A DNA stretch of 64,000 bases from Leptolyngbyaceae cyanobacterium RM1_1_2 (GCA_012032345.1 JAAUQI010000007.1:48825-112824); one strand, 5' to 3'. Shown: positions 46,085 through 56,994, counted from the stretch's first letter. A program made the numbers and translations. The notes: generated by a model from the letters alone, not told the origin.

Positions 46085-46117
46085 AAAGAAAAAAGGAGAG
46101 CCGCAAGCAGCTCTCCC
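46085..46117 (-). terminator. Intrinsic terminator of gatB
   Basis: On the minus strand: GGAGAGC, loop TGCTTGCG, GCTCTCC, then TTTTTTCTTTT. A 7-base perfect stem with a strong T run lies ~95 bases past the gatB stop. Confidence 0.8.
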
Positions 46118-46212
46118 TACCATCAGGGTGCATCTACATAACAGATTATGGCATATTTGTGAGGAGGGGCGACACCCCTTATGTAAAGTTTTCTAAATAA
46201 GTTGCGATCGTC

Positions 46213-47739
46213 TTACTGATTGAGCTTTTTGCCCAAAATTTGGTTAGTCATCTTGGGGTCAGCCCGTCCGCTGGTTTTTTGCATTACCTGCCCGACAAAA
46301 AAGCCCTGTAGCTTCTTCTTACCGCCTCTGTATTTCTCTACTTCGTCCGGGTAAGCAGCGAGAATTTCATCGATCACTTGCTCTAGCGCCCCGCTGTCTG
46401 AAATTTGGCTCAGGCCCTTGCTGGCAATCATCTGCTTGGGTGAGCCGCCGACCTGCAGCAGTTCGGGCAAAATCTCTTTGGCAATTTTGGTGCTGATAGT
46501 GCCCTCATCAATGAGCTGTACCATCTCCGCTAGCATAGCTGGCTTAAGCGCAATTTCTGCGATTGTCAGCTTCTCAGCGTTGAGATGAGCGGCAATATCC
46601 TGCGTGATCCAGTTAGCGGATAGCTTAGAATTAGCCCCGAGGCTGACCGCTGCCTCAAAGTATTCTGCAATCGTGCGATCGTCGGTGAGTACCCGCGCAT
46701 CGTAAGCAGAAAGCCCCAGATCGGCCTCATAGCGGTACCGCTTGCTGGCGGGAAGTTCGGGCAGCTCAGCCCGCCAGGTTTCTAGCTGTTTTGGGGCGAC
46801 TTCAATCGGCGGCAGATCAGGCTCAGGAAAGTAACGATAGTCGCTAGAGCCTTCTTTAATCCGCATACTGCTGGTGCTCTGGCTGGCTTCGTCCCACAGG
46901 CGGGTTTCCTGCACCAGCTTTTCCCCCGCTTCCACAGCGGCGATTTGACGCTCGATCTCGTAGTCAATTGCTTTTTGAATGGCGCTGAAGGAGTTCATGT
47001 TTTTGATCTCTACCTTCGTGCCAAAGGCTGCTTGTCCCACCGGGCGCACAGAGATATTGACATCGCAGCGCAGGGAGCCTTCCTGCATATTGCCGTCGCT
47101 AACGCCGAGATAGCGCACAATCCGGCGCAGCTCTTGGGCGTACTCAGCTGCTTCCTGACCCGAGCGAATATCCGGTTCAGAAACAATCTCCACCAGCGGG
47201 ATACCCGCCCGGTTAAAGTCCACCAGCGAGTAGGCCGACCCGGCTAGGCGATCGCTGCCTGCATGAACCAGCTTGCCTGCGTCTTCTTCCATATGCAGAC
47301 GAGTGATGCCAATGCGCTTGGTTTTGGCTTTACCGTTGTCGTCGAGCAGGGGCTTGCCCTTGGAGTCGGTCAGCTCAATTTCAAGCCAGCCGTGTTCGGC
47401 AATGGGCAGGTCGAACTGGGAGATTTGATAGTTTTTAGGCAGGTCGGGATAAAAATACTGCTTGCGATCAAATTTGCTGTAGGGGGCGATTTGACAGTTC
47501 AGCGCCAGCCCGGTCTTGACCGCATATTCCAAAACGCTCTGGTTGAGAACAGGCAGCACGCCGGGCAGCCCCATGCAGATGGGGTCAATGTAGGTGTTCG
47601 GCTCAGCTCCAAACTCAGTCGAGCTAGGGGAAAAGATTTTGGTCTCGGTGCTGAGCTGACAGTGGGTTTCTAAGCCGATAATGACTTCGTACTGAGTTTT
47701 AGCAGGGGCGGCAGCGGTCATAACTTTCGTCCGGTTCAA
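46213..47739 (-). CDS. gatB: Asp-tRNA(Asn)/Glu-tRNA(Gln) amidotransferase subunit B
   Basis: 508 residues, full length. The N-terminal catalytic cradle has VIIGLETHCQLSTETKIFS, PNTYIDPICMGLPGVLPVLN, KNYQISQFDLPI, and LHMEEDAGKLVH. The C-terminal YqeY-like tail (~350-505) binds tRNA and ends with GFFVGQVMQKTSGRADPKM. GatB belongs to the GatCAB complex that amidates misacylated Glu-tRNA(Gln) in organisms lacking glutaminyl-tRNA synthetase, including cyanobacteria. An alternative start at MTAAAPAKTQ (six codons in) is possible. gatA and gatC are not nearby. It has a clear downstream terminator. Confidence 0.95.
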   Translation of the reverse strand: MNRTKVMTAAAPAKTQYEVIIGLETHCQLSTETKIFSPSSTEFGAEPNTYIDPICMGLPGVLPVLNQSVLEYAVKTGLALNCQIAPYSKFDRKQYFYPDLPKNYQISQFDLPIAEHGWLEIELTDSKGKPLLDDNGKAKTKRIGITRLHMEEDAGKLVHAGSDRLAGSAYSLVDFNRAGIPLVEIVSEPDIRSGQEAAEYAQELRRIVRYLGVSDGNMQEGSLRCDVNISVRPVGQAAFGTKVEIKNMNSFSAIQKAIDYEIERQIAAVEAGEKLVQETRLWDEASQSTSSMRIKEGSSDYRYFPEPDLPPIEVAPKQLETWRAELPELPASKRYRYEADLGLSAYDARVLTDDRTIAEYFEAAVSLGANSKLSANWITQDIAAHLNAEKLTIAEIALKPAMLAEMVQLIDEGTISTKIAKEILPELLQVGGSPKQMIASKGLSQISDSGALEQVIDEILAAYPDEVEKYRGGKKKLQGFFVGQVMQKTSGRADPKMTNQILGKKLNQ

Positions 47740-47845
47740 ACCTATGCGCTGTCATTGTAGCGTTTCGACCTCCTCCCGGCCTGAGTGAGCGGGAATTCCC
47801 TGGCGATCGATTTTTTAGGAATTTCGGCTAGGGCCACCCGAGCCG

Positions 47846-48787
47846 CTACGGTTTTAGAGCTACAATCGTGCGGTGGCGGGGGTCACTGGCAACCGTAACG
47901 GGTGGGGCAAAGCCAGCAGCGGCGATCGCAGCGGCAACGTCAAACGTATAGTAGTCATCGCTCCAGGGTTCAGTGCTTTTCATCAGGGTAAACAGCACCG
48001 GCGGCAAATTTTGCATCACTGCCGACTGGGGATTGTTGTCTAAGATGGCCAAGCCCCCGCCAGGGCGCAACAGCCGCCATGCCTCCTGCAAAACAGACCG
48101 GGTAGCGCTGCGGGGCAATTCGTGAATGACAAACTGCAGCGTAATTAAATCAAAAGAGCGATCGCGCAGTCCGGTGGCTTCTGCTAGAGCGTGACGCCAC
48201 TCAATTTTGCCCTGGGGATCGCGGACTTTGGCGACGGCTAGCATGTAGGGCGACAGATCAAGACCCACCGTGCGGACAGGGTGCCCCGGCTGGAGTTGGC
48301 TGTAGTAGCGCTGCAGCGATCGCGTTGAAAGTCCGACCGAGCAGCCTAGATCTAAAATATCGCTGACCGACTCAGGGCCGTAGGCCGCCAAGACATGATG
48401 AAAGCTGTTTCGCAGCCGCGCTTGGGCTGCCGGGTAGGTCAGCGTCTCATCCGGCCAGATCCGCAGAGCCATCGCATAGGTAGCCGACTCGGCTTCAAAA
48501 GCCGCCTGCCAGCAGAGGTTACCCTGGTCGTAGGCGTGAAACGGCACCTGGTAATAGTCGGGGTAGGCAACGTTTGGATTGGTCGCTAGCTCGTCTTTGA
48601 TGCCTGAGCGTTCAAACTCTGTGCAGGTCTGTCGCCAGGGAATGCCTTTTTTTTCAGCCGTCTTAATCAGTACCTGCCGCGCCTGCTGCTTCATCAGCGC
48701 GTAGACTGGCTTAGTTTTAATTAGCTGATTTACCAGCCGCGACAGCAGCTCGTCACCCGCCCAGTCAGGTTTGATTTTTGCCTGCAT
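47846..48787 (-). CDS. Class I SAM-dependent methyltransferase
   Basis: 313 residues. The C-terminal ~190 residues carry the Rossmann methyltransferase: motif I DILDLGCSVGLSTRSL near residue 143, motif II VGLDLSPYML, motif IV region SFDLITLQFVIHELP, and GGGLAILDNNP. The first ~120 residues (VNQLIKTKPVYALMKQQARQVLIKTAEKKGIPW) form an extra helical domain I cannot name. The substrate is unknown. It overlaps the open frame of the divergent hydrolase gene, but that gene's real start is ~215 bases away. Confidence 0.85.
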   Translation of the reverse strand: MQAKIKPDWAGDELLSRLVNQLIKTKPVYALMKQQARQVLIKTAEKKGIPWRQTCTEFERSGIKDELATNPNVAYPDYYQVPFHAYDQGNLCWQAAFEAESATYAMALRIWPDETLTYPAAQARLRNSFHHVLAAYGPESVSDILDLGCSVGLSTRSLQRYYSQLQPGHPVRTVGLDLSPYMLAVAKVRDPQGKIEWRHALAEATGLRDRSFDLITLQFVIHELPRSATRSVLQEAWRLLRPGGGLAILDNNPQSAVMQNLPPVLFTLMKSTEPWSDDYYTFDVAAAIAAAGFAPPVTVASDPRHRTIVALKP

Positions 48788-49002
48788 TATGCTCTCCAGC
48801 GCTGCGCTTTATTGTACGAAAAAATCTCGGCATTCTGGATCAATGCTTTAAGGAGAGATATCGAAAAACTGCTCACGCCCTATTTACCCGTTTGGCTTTA
48901 TCTGCCCGGAAAACTGCTGAATCTTTGCGAATAACCGATAAGTTACCCAGATCTCTTGCTGATAAGAGCTATAGTTCCTTCGGAGCATTGTTTGCGTTGA
49001 CT

Positions 49003-50781
49003 ATGAATGACGGTTCTAAGTATGTGGTCTGTGGCTCCAAGCGATCGACCCGGTTGCGTCGAATCTGGCTGCGGGCCAGACACTGGGTAGGTTTGGGCTT
49101 GGGAATCGGCCTGATGCAGGGCTGGACGGCGTCTCCGGCAGTAGCCGCTGAGCGGATTTACCTTACCTTTGGTTTGTTTGAGCGGGTAATCGAAATTAGC
49201 GATTTAGAAGCCTTGGCCCAAGGGGGAAAACTGCCCGATGACTTGGAATACTACGCTCGTTTTCTGACGCCAGAGCAGCTTGAGCAGTTTAGTCAGGCGC
49301 TGAGTGAGCCAGTCGATATTGACGTGGTGACTGTTTCTCAGTTTTTGAATACGGCACAGGGCGCGTTTTTGCTAGAGCAGCTGGGTGAGGTGATCAATAC
49401 GCCCGCTCGGCTCTCGGGGTCTCTGCCCTTGAGAGCTGCTTTGGTGCTAGCGGCAGCCGATTCCTTAGAAGGTCTAACGCTGCTAAATGTGCTGCGCTAC
49501 TTTCCGACCGCAGGTGTTCGCATTGACCTGCTGCGAGGCTTGGCGGTGGCTGAAGGGATCGATCGCGCTGTGAACGAAGCCAACGAGGCCATCGACACTG
49601 TCCAAGCGATCGCGGCCCAAACCGCCCAGCAGCAGCCACCGCCTGACGAATCGCTGCTGCCGCGAGAAATTCGGCGGCGGGGCCCCTTTGGTATTCGCCG
49701 CGAGCTGCTGCGAGTGCGCTTGCTGAAACCGCCTGCCGATCTTTATATTCCGGTCACCAGTCAAATTGCTTCTAGGGAATTTCCGGGCCGCTTTCCAGTG
49801 GTGGTCATTTCTCACGGGCTAGGCAGCGATCGCACGACTTATGGCTATCTGGCTAGCTATCTCACTTCCTACGGGTTTGTGGTGCTGGCAATTGAGCATG
49901 GCGGCAGCAGTGCTGGTCAGCTACTGGCGCTAACGGAAGGCCGCACCGATCAGGTTGTCTCCGACGAAGAATTTATCAATCGTCCTCAAGAAGTCAGTCT
50001 GACGCTGGACGCGCTGACTAACTATTCTCGCTCAGACCCCTACCTGCAGCGGCGCATCAACCTTGACCAGGTTGGGGTTGTCGGCCAGTCTTTTGGCGGC
50101 TTTACGGCCCTAGCGCTGGCCGGGGCCACGTTTGATCAGGCTGCTTTGAGCGCCCACTGTCCGCCCGATCTCAACACTTTTAATGTTTCTCTCTTGCTGC
50201 AGTGTCAGGCGCTGGCCCTGTTTCAGCCAGCCCAGCTAGAAGGCGCTGTCACCGGGCCGCGCCTCAGCGCCGCCAACCCCTCATTTGCTGATCCGCGCAT
50301 TAAAGCTGCGATCGCCATTAACCCCGTCGGCAGCATCATTTTTGGTTCTCAAGGAATGGGCCAGATTGCCGTTCCCACCCTGCTAATTTCAGGCACCTCA
50401 GATACCGTCGCCCCGGCTTTAGCCGAGCAGATCATTCCCTTTACCTGGCTACAGACGCCGGAGCGCTACCTGGTGCTTTTGCAAAACGGCACCCATTTTT
50501 CAACGATTGCGCGATCGCAGACCAATAGCGAACTTTTGTCGCTACCAACAGATATCATCGGGCCGCGCCCCGATATTGCCCAAACCTATCTAGAGGTCAT
50601 CAGCACAGTCTTTTTTGTCAGCCATCTGCGCCAAGATCAGCGCTACCGGCCCCTGCTCAGCTCCGCCTTTGCCGCTCAGCTCAGCCAGCCCCCCCTACCG
50701 CTAAGTCTGGTGCGATCGCTAACGCTTGATCAGCTACCCCTAACCTCTCAGAAAGGTCTTGAACATTCTAAGCTGAAGTAA
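49003..50781 (+). CDS. DUF1400-type alpha/beta hydrolase, exported
   Basis: 592 residues from the ATG at 49003; the open frame reaches back to 48778 without similarity. An N-terminal basic stretch then GLGLGIGLMQGWTASPAVAAE is a signal peptide with an AxA site. Residues ~55-170 match the cyanobacterial DUF1400 helical domain (IYLTFGLFERVIEISDLEALAQ, ARFLTPEQLEQF). The hydrolase core follows: VVISHGLGSDRTTYGY, nucleophile GQSFGGF, Asp in SGTSDTVAP, and His in NGTHFSTI. The insert GQLLALTEGR...DEEFINRP is also typical. Probably a periplasmic esterase or lipase; substrate unknown. Confidence 0.87.
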   Translation: MNDGSKYVVCGSKRSTRLRRIWLRARHWVGLGLGIGLMQGWTASPAVAAERIYLTFGLFERVIEISDLEALAQGGKLPDDLEYYARFLTPEQLEQFSQALSEPVDIDVVTVSQFLNTAQGAFLLEQLGEVINTPARLSGSLPLRAALVLAAADSLEGLTLLNVLRYFPTAGVRIDLLRGLAVAEGIDRAVNEANEAIDTVQAIAAQTAQQQPPPDESLLPREIRRRGPFGIRRELLRVRLLKPPADLYIPVTSQIASREFPGRFPVVVISHGLGSDRTTYGYLASYLTSYGFVVLAIEHGGSSAGQLLALTEGRTDQVVSDEEFINRPQEVSLTLDALTNYSRSDPYLQRRINLDQVGVVGQSFGGFTALALAGATFDQAALSAHCPPDLNTFNVSLLLQCQALALFQPAQLEGAVTGPRLSAANPSFADPRIKAAIAINPVGSIIFGSQGMGQIAVPTLLISGTSDTVAPALAEQIIPFTWLQTPERYLVLLQNGTHFSTIARSQTNSELLSLPTDIIGPRPDIAQTYLEVISTVFFVSHLRQDQRYRPLLSSAFAAQLSQPPLPLSLVRSLTLDQLPLTSQKGLEHSKLK

Positions 50782-50788
50782 TGCCATA

Positions 50789-50836
50789 GACCAATAGACC
50801 AATAGACCAATAGACCAATAGACCAATAGACTAATA
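50789..50836 (+). repeat. 8-bp tandem repeat, six copies
   Basis: Five perfect GACCAATA units and one GACTAATA, starting 8 bases after the stop of the DUF1400 hydrolase gene and ~50 bases before the chemotaxis-type hybrid gene. Such short tandem repeats occur in filamentous cyanobacteria (usually 7-base units). Variable copy number is likely. Confidence 0.95.
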
Positions 50837-50892
50837 GACATAGCTCTCACTAGAGAAGTCATCTAGCTCCTGGGCTGCACTCCCCCTCTTCT

Positions 50893-53800
50893 TTGATGGA
50901 TAATACTCCCCCGCCCAAAACCTCACAGTCTAATCTGGAGGAAACTTTCCCAGTTGTCGGCATTGGAGCTTCTGCTGGGGGGCTGGAAGCCTGTTCGTCT
51001 CTGCTGAGTGAGCTGTCGGCTGAGTCGGGGATGGCATTTGTTTTAATTCAGCACCTGAGTCCGAATTCGCCCAGTATGCTCAGCCAAATTTTGGACAGGG
51101 TGACGGCTATGCCTGTGAATGAAGCCACCGAGGGTCTGACGCTGCAGCCCAATCGCGTCTATGTGATTCCGCCCAACGCCCAGATGACAATTTCTGAGAA
51201 TCAGCTCCGGTTAGCCCCCAGAGGAGCCAGGGTGGTCGGGCGGCGGTTTATGCCGGTTGATATTTTTTTGAGTCTCTGGCAGACAACTACAGCAACCGAG
51301 CCATTGGTATTGTGCTATCGGGGTTTGATGGGGATGGTGCCCAAGGGTTAAAGGCCATCAAGCGAGCCGGGGGCATTACCTTTGCCCAAACTGAAGATAC
51401 GGCTCAGCACAGCGACATGCCCAACACCGCTGTTGAAACTGGCTACGTCGATTTTATTTTGCCGCCGTCTGAGATGGCCCACAAGCTGGTGAGCCTGGCC
51501 CAGCACCCTTATGTCGGCCAGCCGCCCGAGCCGTCTCAGACCGACGAAGTGAGCCGCCAGTCTGATCTGGCCTCGGTGTATATCTTGCTGCGGGCCGCGA
51601 CGGGAATTGACTTCAGTCAGTATAAGCGCACCACCTTTGAGCGACGGCTCAGACGGCGGATGGCCCTTTACCGGGTGACCTCCCTGGCAGACTATCTTGA
51701 GCAGTTGCAGAACAATCCGGCTGAAATCAAAGCGCTCTACCGCGACGTGTTGCTTACGGTGACCCGATTTTTCCGCGATCCCGATGCCTTTGCCTTTCTA
51801 AAAATCGCCGTCTTTCCCACTCTACTAGAGCAAAAGACAGACGCGCCCATCCGCATTTGGACGGCTGGCTGCGCGACGGGAGAAGAATGCTACTCACTGG
51901 CTATCTGCCTGTGCGAGTTCCTCTCGGAGCGAAACGCCAATCTTGGCATCCAGATTTTTGGCACCGATGTTAGCGAAGAAGCAATCGAGACTGCCCGCCA
52001 GGGAATTTACTCAGAAAGCCAAATGGCGGGGGTTTCACCAGAGCGCCGCAGCCGCTTCTTTACCCGAACCGAAGGCCGCTATCAAATTAGTAAAGCAATC
52101 CGTGAACTCTGTGTCTTTGCCCGCCAAAATTTAGGCAGCGACCCGCCGTTTTCTAGCATTGACCTGGTGAGCTGTCGCAATGTGCTAATTTACTTTGCCC
52201 CGGCTCTGCAAAAGCGGGTGCTGGCCATTTTTCACTACAGCCTCAACGCCAGCGGGTTTCTCTGGCTGGGCAGCTCTGAGAGCGTAGGCGAAACCTCCGA
52301 CCTGTTCACCGTCGTAGACAGAAAGCACAAGGTTTATAGCTGTAGTTCTGTCGTCAATCGGCTCAACTTTGACTTTGTTACCAGCGACTACCGGGCGCTC
52401 AATCCCGCTGCCCTCCCCGAAAGAACAATCCCAGAAGTCTCCAACCACTCAAACGTGCAGCGTCAGGCCGACCAGATTGTGCTCAATCGCTATGCGCCGG
52501 TTGGGGTGGTGGTAAATGAGCGGCTAAATATCCTGCATTTTCGCGGCGATACCAGCCTCTATCTCAAACCCGCGCCTGGAGAACCCAGCTTTAACCTGCT
52601 GAAAATGGTGCAGCCCAGCCTGCTGGTTGAGCTGCGATCGGCGATAGATCAGGCTAGAGCACAGGGCATGGTGTCGAGAAAAGAAGGTTTGCAGATCAAG
52701 AACAATCCCCACTACATCCACCTTGAAGTGACGCCGATTAAAAATCCGCTCTCCCAGGAGCGCAGCTATCTGGTGCTGTTTGAAATTGGCCCCCTAATTG
52801 TGGCTGGAACCGCTCAGGCAAGTGAGGCCGAAGACGGGGATGAGTCATCTGCGACCAACCCGGACATGAGTCAGCTGGAACGAGAGCTAGCCACGACCAA
52901 GCAAGAACTGCTAGATACCCAGGCTTATCTGCAAGCCACCATTGAAGAGCACGAAGCGACCAACCAGCGCCTAACCACAGCCAACGAAGAGATTCTCTCT
53001 AGCAATGAAGAGCTGCAAAGCACCAACGAAGAGCTGCAGACGGCTAAAGAAGAGATTCAGGCTACCAACGAAGAACTAAAAACGACCAATGAAGAGCTGC
53101 AGAGCCGCAACGCTGATGCGCGTTTGGTCAATGACGATTTGCTCAATCTGCTCAACAACGTCAACATTCCGATTGTGATGCTCTCGAGCGATCTCTGTAT
53201 TCGGCGATTTACCCCCACTGCTCAGCGGCTGTTTAACCTGATTCCGGCAGACGTGGGCAGGCCCATCAGCAATATTCGCCTCAATATTGAGATTCCCGAT
53301 TTTGAGACGCTGATTTTACAGGTCATGGACACGCTCAATTCTCAAGAGCACGAGGTTCGAGACGGCCAGGGGCACTGGTATCGGCTCTGCATCCGCCCCT
53401 ACCGCACCGCCGAACATCAAATTGACGGCGCGGTGATTGCCGTAGTAGATATTGACGATATGAAAAATACGCTGCAGCAGCTGGAGATATCCCGCCTATA
53501 CGCCGAGAGCATTGTGGAGACGGTGCGGGAGCCGCTGGTGGTTCTGGCTGCAGATTTGCGGGTCAAAACGGCTAATCAGGCTTTTTACGAGATATTTCAG
53601 GTTTTCCCTAGCGAAACGGAAAATCGCCTGATCTTCGAGCTGGGCAATGGTCAGTGGAATATTCCAGAGCTGCGATCGCGGCTAGAGACGCTCCTGTCTG
53701 GGGATATGCCGCTGCAAAACCTTGAAATTGAGTACAGCTTTGAGCGGGTGGGTTACAAAGTTATGCTGCTGAACGCGCGTGAGATTGTGCAGGCTACAGA

Positions 53801-55034
53801 CGGGCAGATGATTTTGCTCTCAATTGAAGACATTACCGAGCGCAAGCAGGCCGATATGGAACGGATTCAGCTCATTCAGGAGCAGGCGGCTAGAGTTGAA
53901 GCCGAAGCCGCCAACGCTGGCAAAGACCAGTTTTTGTCGGTGCTCTCTCATGAGCTGCGCACCCCCCTCAACGCCATCTTGGGCTGGACAAGCATTCTGC
54001 TGCGCCAGTCAGAACCAGCCCCCGCCTTACTCAACCGGGCACTCACCACCATTGAGCGCAGCGCTCGGGCCCAAAACCAGCTAATTAATGACCTGCTGGA
54101 TGTGTCTCGCGTTATTCAGGGTCAGCTCTCCCTCAGGCCACAGGCGGTCAATCTAACCAATCTACTCAACGCCGCGATCGAGGCCATCCAGCCCAGCGCT
54201 GAGCAAAAGAATATTCAATTTAACAGTGACCTCGCGAGTTCTCCTCGAGTCCTCAACCTCGATCCCAGCCGCATACAGCAGGTCTTCAGCAATGTGCTCT
54301 CAAACGCGGTCAAGTTTACGCCTGAAGAGGGCGAGATCAGGGTTAGCCTCGTCTATGAAGACAACCAGGCTCGCGTAGAAGTGACCGACACAGGCGAAGG
54401 CATCAGCGCTGAGTTTTTGCCCTACGTTTTTGATCGCTTTCGGCAGACCCAAAGCTCAAACACCCGCCAGTATGGTGGCTTGGGTTTAGGGCTGGCCATT
54501 GTCAAGCAGATGGTGGAAGCCCACAACGGCACCGTACAAATCAGCAGCCCCGGACTGAATCAGGGCACTACCCTGACGATTACTCTGCCGCTGGAAGACA
54601 GCGCTGCCCAAGAGAGTCAAGCTGCTGCACCCACGCCGGAGCCAGAGCTGGCAAATCTGCGGGTGCTTGTAGTCGAAGACGAGGCCGATAGCTTAGAGGT
54701 GCTGACTCTGACGCTGCAGATGCACCAGATGACTGTGATTACAGCGGCCTCTGTGGGCGAGGCCAAGGTCAGACTGATGGAGTCGATACCCAATCTGCTA
54801 ATTAGCGATGTTGGCTTACCGGGCGCAGACGGTTTTGATCTAATTCGCTGGGTGCGGGATCTGCCTAGCGATCGCGGCGGGCAGATCCCGGCGATCGCCC
54901 TCACAGGCTATGCCGCTAGCACTGACACTGAGCGTCTGCTAGAAGCTGGGTTTCAGCGGCATCTGGCCAAACCATTTGAGGCCAATGAGCTGCTCGGCGC
55001 GATCGCCGACCTGATGGCAGATAGGAATCTCTAG
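50893..55034 (+). pseudogene. CheB-CheR-PAS-histidine kinase-receiver hybrid, one frameshift
   Basis: One gene of ~1,380 residues broken by a missing base, most likely in the T7 at 51263-51269. With T8 the frame reads DIFFESLADNYSNRAIG and joins both halves. Order: CheB methylesterase (GASAGGLEA Ser, IQHLSP His, LSGFDGDGAQG Asp); CheR methyltransferase (FERRLRRRMALY; SAM site TAGCATGEECYSLA; LVSCRNVLIYF); long coiled coil with E-E-L-Q-S-T-N-E heptads; two PAS-type segments; HisKA (VLSHELRTPLNAILGW) and ATPase (NVLSNAVKFTPE, GGLGLGLAIV); C-terminal receiver (VVEDEADS, phospho-Asp in LLISDVGLPG, Lys in AKPFE). It is probably a cytosolic multi-output sensor. The CheB and CheR parts may act as signalling rather than on chemoreceptors. 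Confidence 0.83.
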
Positions 55035-55135
55035 CGCTGCATCTGCACCCATAGCTATCCGATTGCTAACATGACTCTCGTCAGAAGTGTTGCGACTGAT
55101 GTGAAACCTACCCGCCAGATTTCCAGAGCGATCGC

Positions 55136-56710
55136 CTACGCCAGCATCCGCTGCCAGGTACCGGGGCCAAACTCTTTTTCAAACTCGCTCATCACCCACT
55201 CTGGTCGCTGACCCAGGCGACGGGCGCTTTTGTTGAGATAGTTTAAATAAATCTGATGCTGGTCGGGGGTTGAGCGCAGCCCCAGAGAGCCAAAGTACCA
55301 CTCCAGCTTGGGCTGACGGCCACAGTGCTCGTAGAAATTGTGCTCTGCCAGCGTCGGTGCATAGCCCTGACGATAAATGCGGCGGCGGTGACTGTGGAAT
55401 AGCTCTCGCAAAATCGCCGGATCTTTAATCTGATGGGCCTGGTCGCGGGAATAGATCGGCACCATGTCTTCGAGGTTCAAGGGGCGATCGCTAAGCCACA
55501 GGTGTCCACAGTCCGGGCATTTGACAATAAACGCATGGACAATGCGCCCGCACTGGGGGCAGGGCTTCATCGGCGGTGGGCTACCACTACCCGCCGCCTC
55601 TTTTTGCATGGGCAGGTGATACTCTTCTACATCTTCTGGAAAACCCAGGCGCTCTAGGTTGCCAGCCTGATCTAGAATGATGCCGTGCTGCTTGCCTGTC
55701 TGGGGTGAGATCCGCATTACCCGGCCAATCTGCTGCAGGTGCAGGGCGCTAGACTGAGTGGGCCGCAGCAGCAGCCCCACCTCGACGCTGGGTTCATCAA
55801 AGCCAATGCTGATGACGTTGCAGGAGGTGAGGACTAAGATCCGCTGCTCTCGCAGATCAGCGTACATACGATGGCGCTCTTTAATCGGGGTACCGCCTTC
55901 GACCGTGTCTGCCGCAGTCCCGGCTTGGCGAAAAGCTGCAGCGACGTGACGGGCATGTTCAATATCTACACAAAAGGCAATGGTGCGTTTACCAGCCGCC
56001 AGCCGCTGCCATTCGGTGACAATCTTCTCTACCAGTTCTGGGCGATCGCAGGCATTTTTCAATCCGGCTTCGTCGTAGTCACCGCGCACGGTGCGGACTT
56101 GATCCAGCTTTGCCAGACCATCCTGGGGCATGCTGTAATATTTCATCTGCGACAGAAAACCCATCTCTTGCAGCTCGCTGGGTACGGGGGCAGAGACCAG
56201 CGTTTCTAAATGTTCGCCTAGCTGATCTTTGCCCAGTCGCAGGGGCGTCGCCGTCATCACCAGATGCACTGCGTTGGGGTGGGTTTTGTAGAGCACCTGT
56301 TTACCAATGCGGCTAAATAAGGTTGTATGCCCCTCGTCAAAGAACACGACATCCGCAGGCCACTGCCGCCACCACTTGCGCTGGGCCATTGTTTGCACAC
56401 TGGCAATCTGAATCGGGGCCTCGCGGGATTCTTCCCACCCGGCCTTGATAAAGCCGCAGTGCAGGCCAAACGCCTTCATTTTTTCATAGGTTTGCCCCAC
56501 CAGCACGTCTAGATGAACCAAAAACATCAGCCGCTTGCCAGCCGCTTCCGCATGAGCACAGATTTGGCCGCTGATCACCGTCTTGCCTGCCCCGGTTCCA
56601 GCGATAATAGCAACCCGCTTGTGGCCCTCATTTAGCTTGCGATAGAGGTCATTAATGAGCTGTACCTGATAGGGGCGAAGTCTAGGCGGTGTGGTGGAAG
56701 AAGCGGACAT
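55136..56710 (-). CDS. DEAD/DEAH-like helicase with C-terminal zinc motif
   Basis: 524 residues from the Met at 56710 (MSASSTTPPRLRPYQVQLINDLY). Superfamily 2 motifs: I GTGAGKTV, II DEGH (FFDEGHTTLF), III MTATPLR, and VI LQQIGRVMRIS. A four-Cys zinc knuckle (CPQCGRIVHAFIVKCPDCGHLW) follows at ~405-425, then a helical C-terminus. The architecture recalls the type III restriction/Ski2-like UvrB-ATPase group often present in mobile defence modules, but no methylase or nuclease partner is adjacent. Its role (RNA or DNA substrate) is not evident. Convergent with the hybrid kinase gene. Confidence 0.83.
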   Translation of the reverse strand: MSASSTTPPRLRPYQVQLINDLYRKLNEGHKRVAIIAGTGAGKTVISGQICAHAEAAGKRLMFLVHLDVLVGQTYEKMKAFGLHCGFIKAGWEESREAPIQIASVQTMAQRKWWRQWPADVVFFDEGHTTLFSRIGKQVLYKTHPNAVHLVMTATPLRLGKDQLGEHLETLVSAPVPSELQEMGFLSQMKYYSMPQDGLAKLDQVRTVRGDYDEAGLKNACDRPELVEKIVTEWQRLAAGKRTIAFCVDIEHARHVAAAFRQAGTAADTVEGGTPIKERHRMYADLREQRILVLTSCNVISIGFDEPSVEVGLLLRPTQSSALHLQQIGRVMRISPQTGKQHGIILDQAGNLERLGFPEDVEEYHLPMQKEAAGSGSPPPMKPCPQCGRIVHAFIVKCPDCGHLWLSDRPLNLEDMVPIYSRDQAHQIKDPAILRELFHSHRRRIYRQGYAPTLAEHNFYEHCGRQPKLEWYFGSLGLRSTPDQHQIYLNYLNKSARRLGQRPEWVMSEFEKEFGPGTWQRMLA

Positions 56711-56994
56711 AGGCTCAAATACTTTAGGAAATTTTAGCTTTCTGTGAAATATCAGCACACTGCTGCAACCTGGTTTTTGAGGCTGGTGGCTCTTTCTATT
56801 GTGGGATGTCGAGCGGAAGAACTGGGTTTACCCTGCTAGAGTGCAGACAGTTAGCAGCGATCTTTTATCAAAGTGCTTTGCTAGGACAAACAACTGAAAC
56901 GTCAGGACTCTAATAGCTTAGAGCGGCTGGCTGAATCATAAGCTGTATAAACAGTAATTTAAAACGTATTTGAGACGCATTTAGGGGAAATTTT

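Noticed and set aside
55136..56710. Calling the helicase part of a restriction or defence system
   Set aside because: No methylase, nuclease or other partner in the neighbourhood; the neighbours are signalling and glycogen genes.
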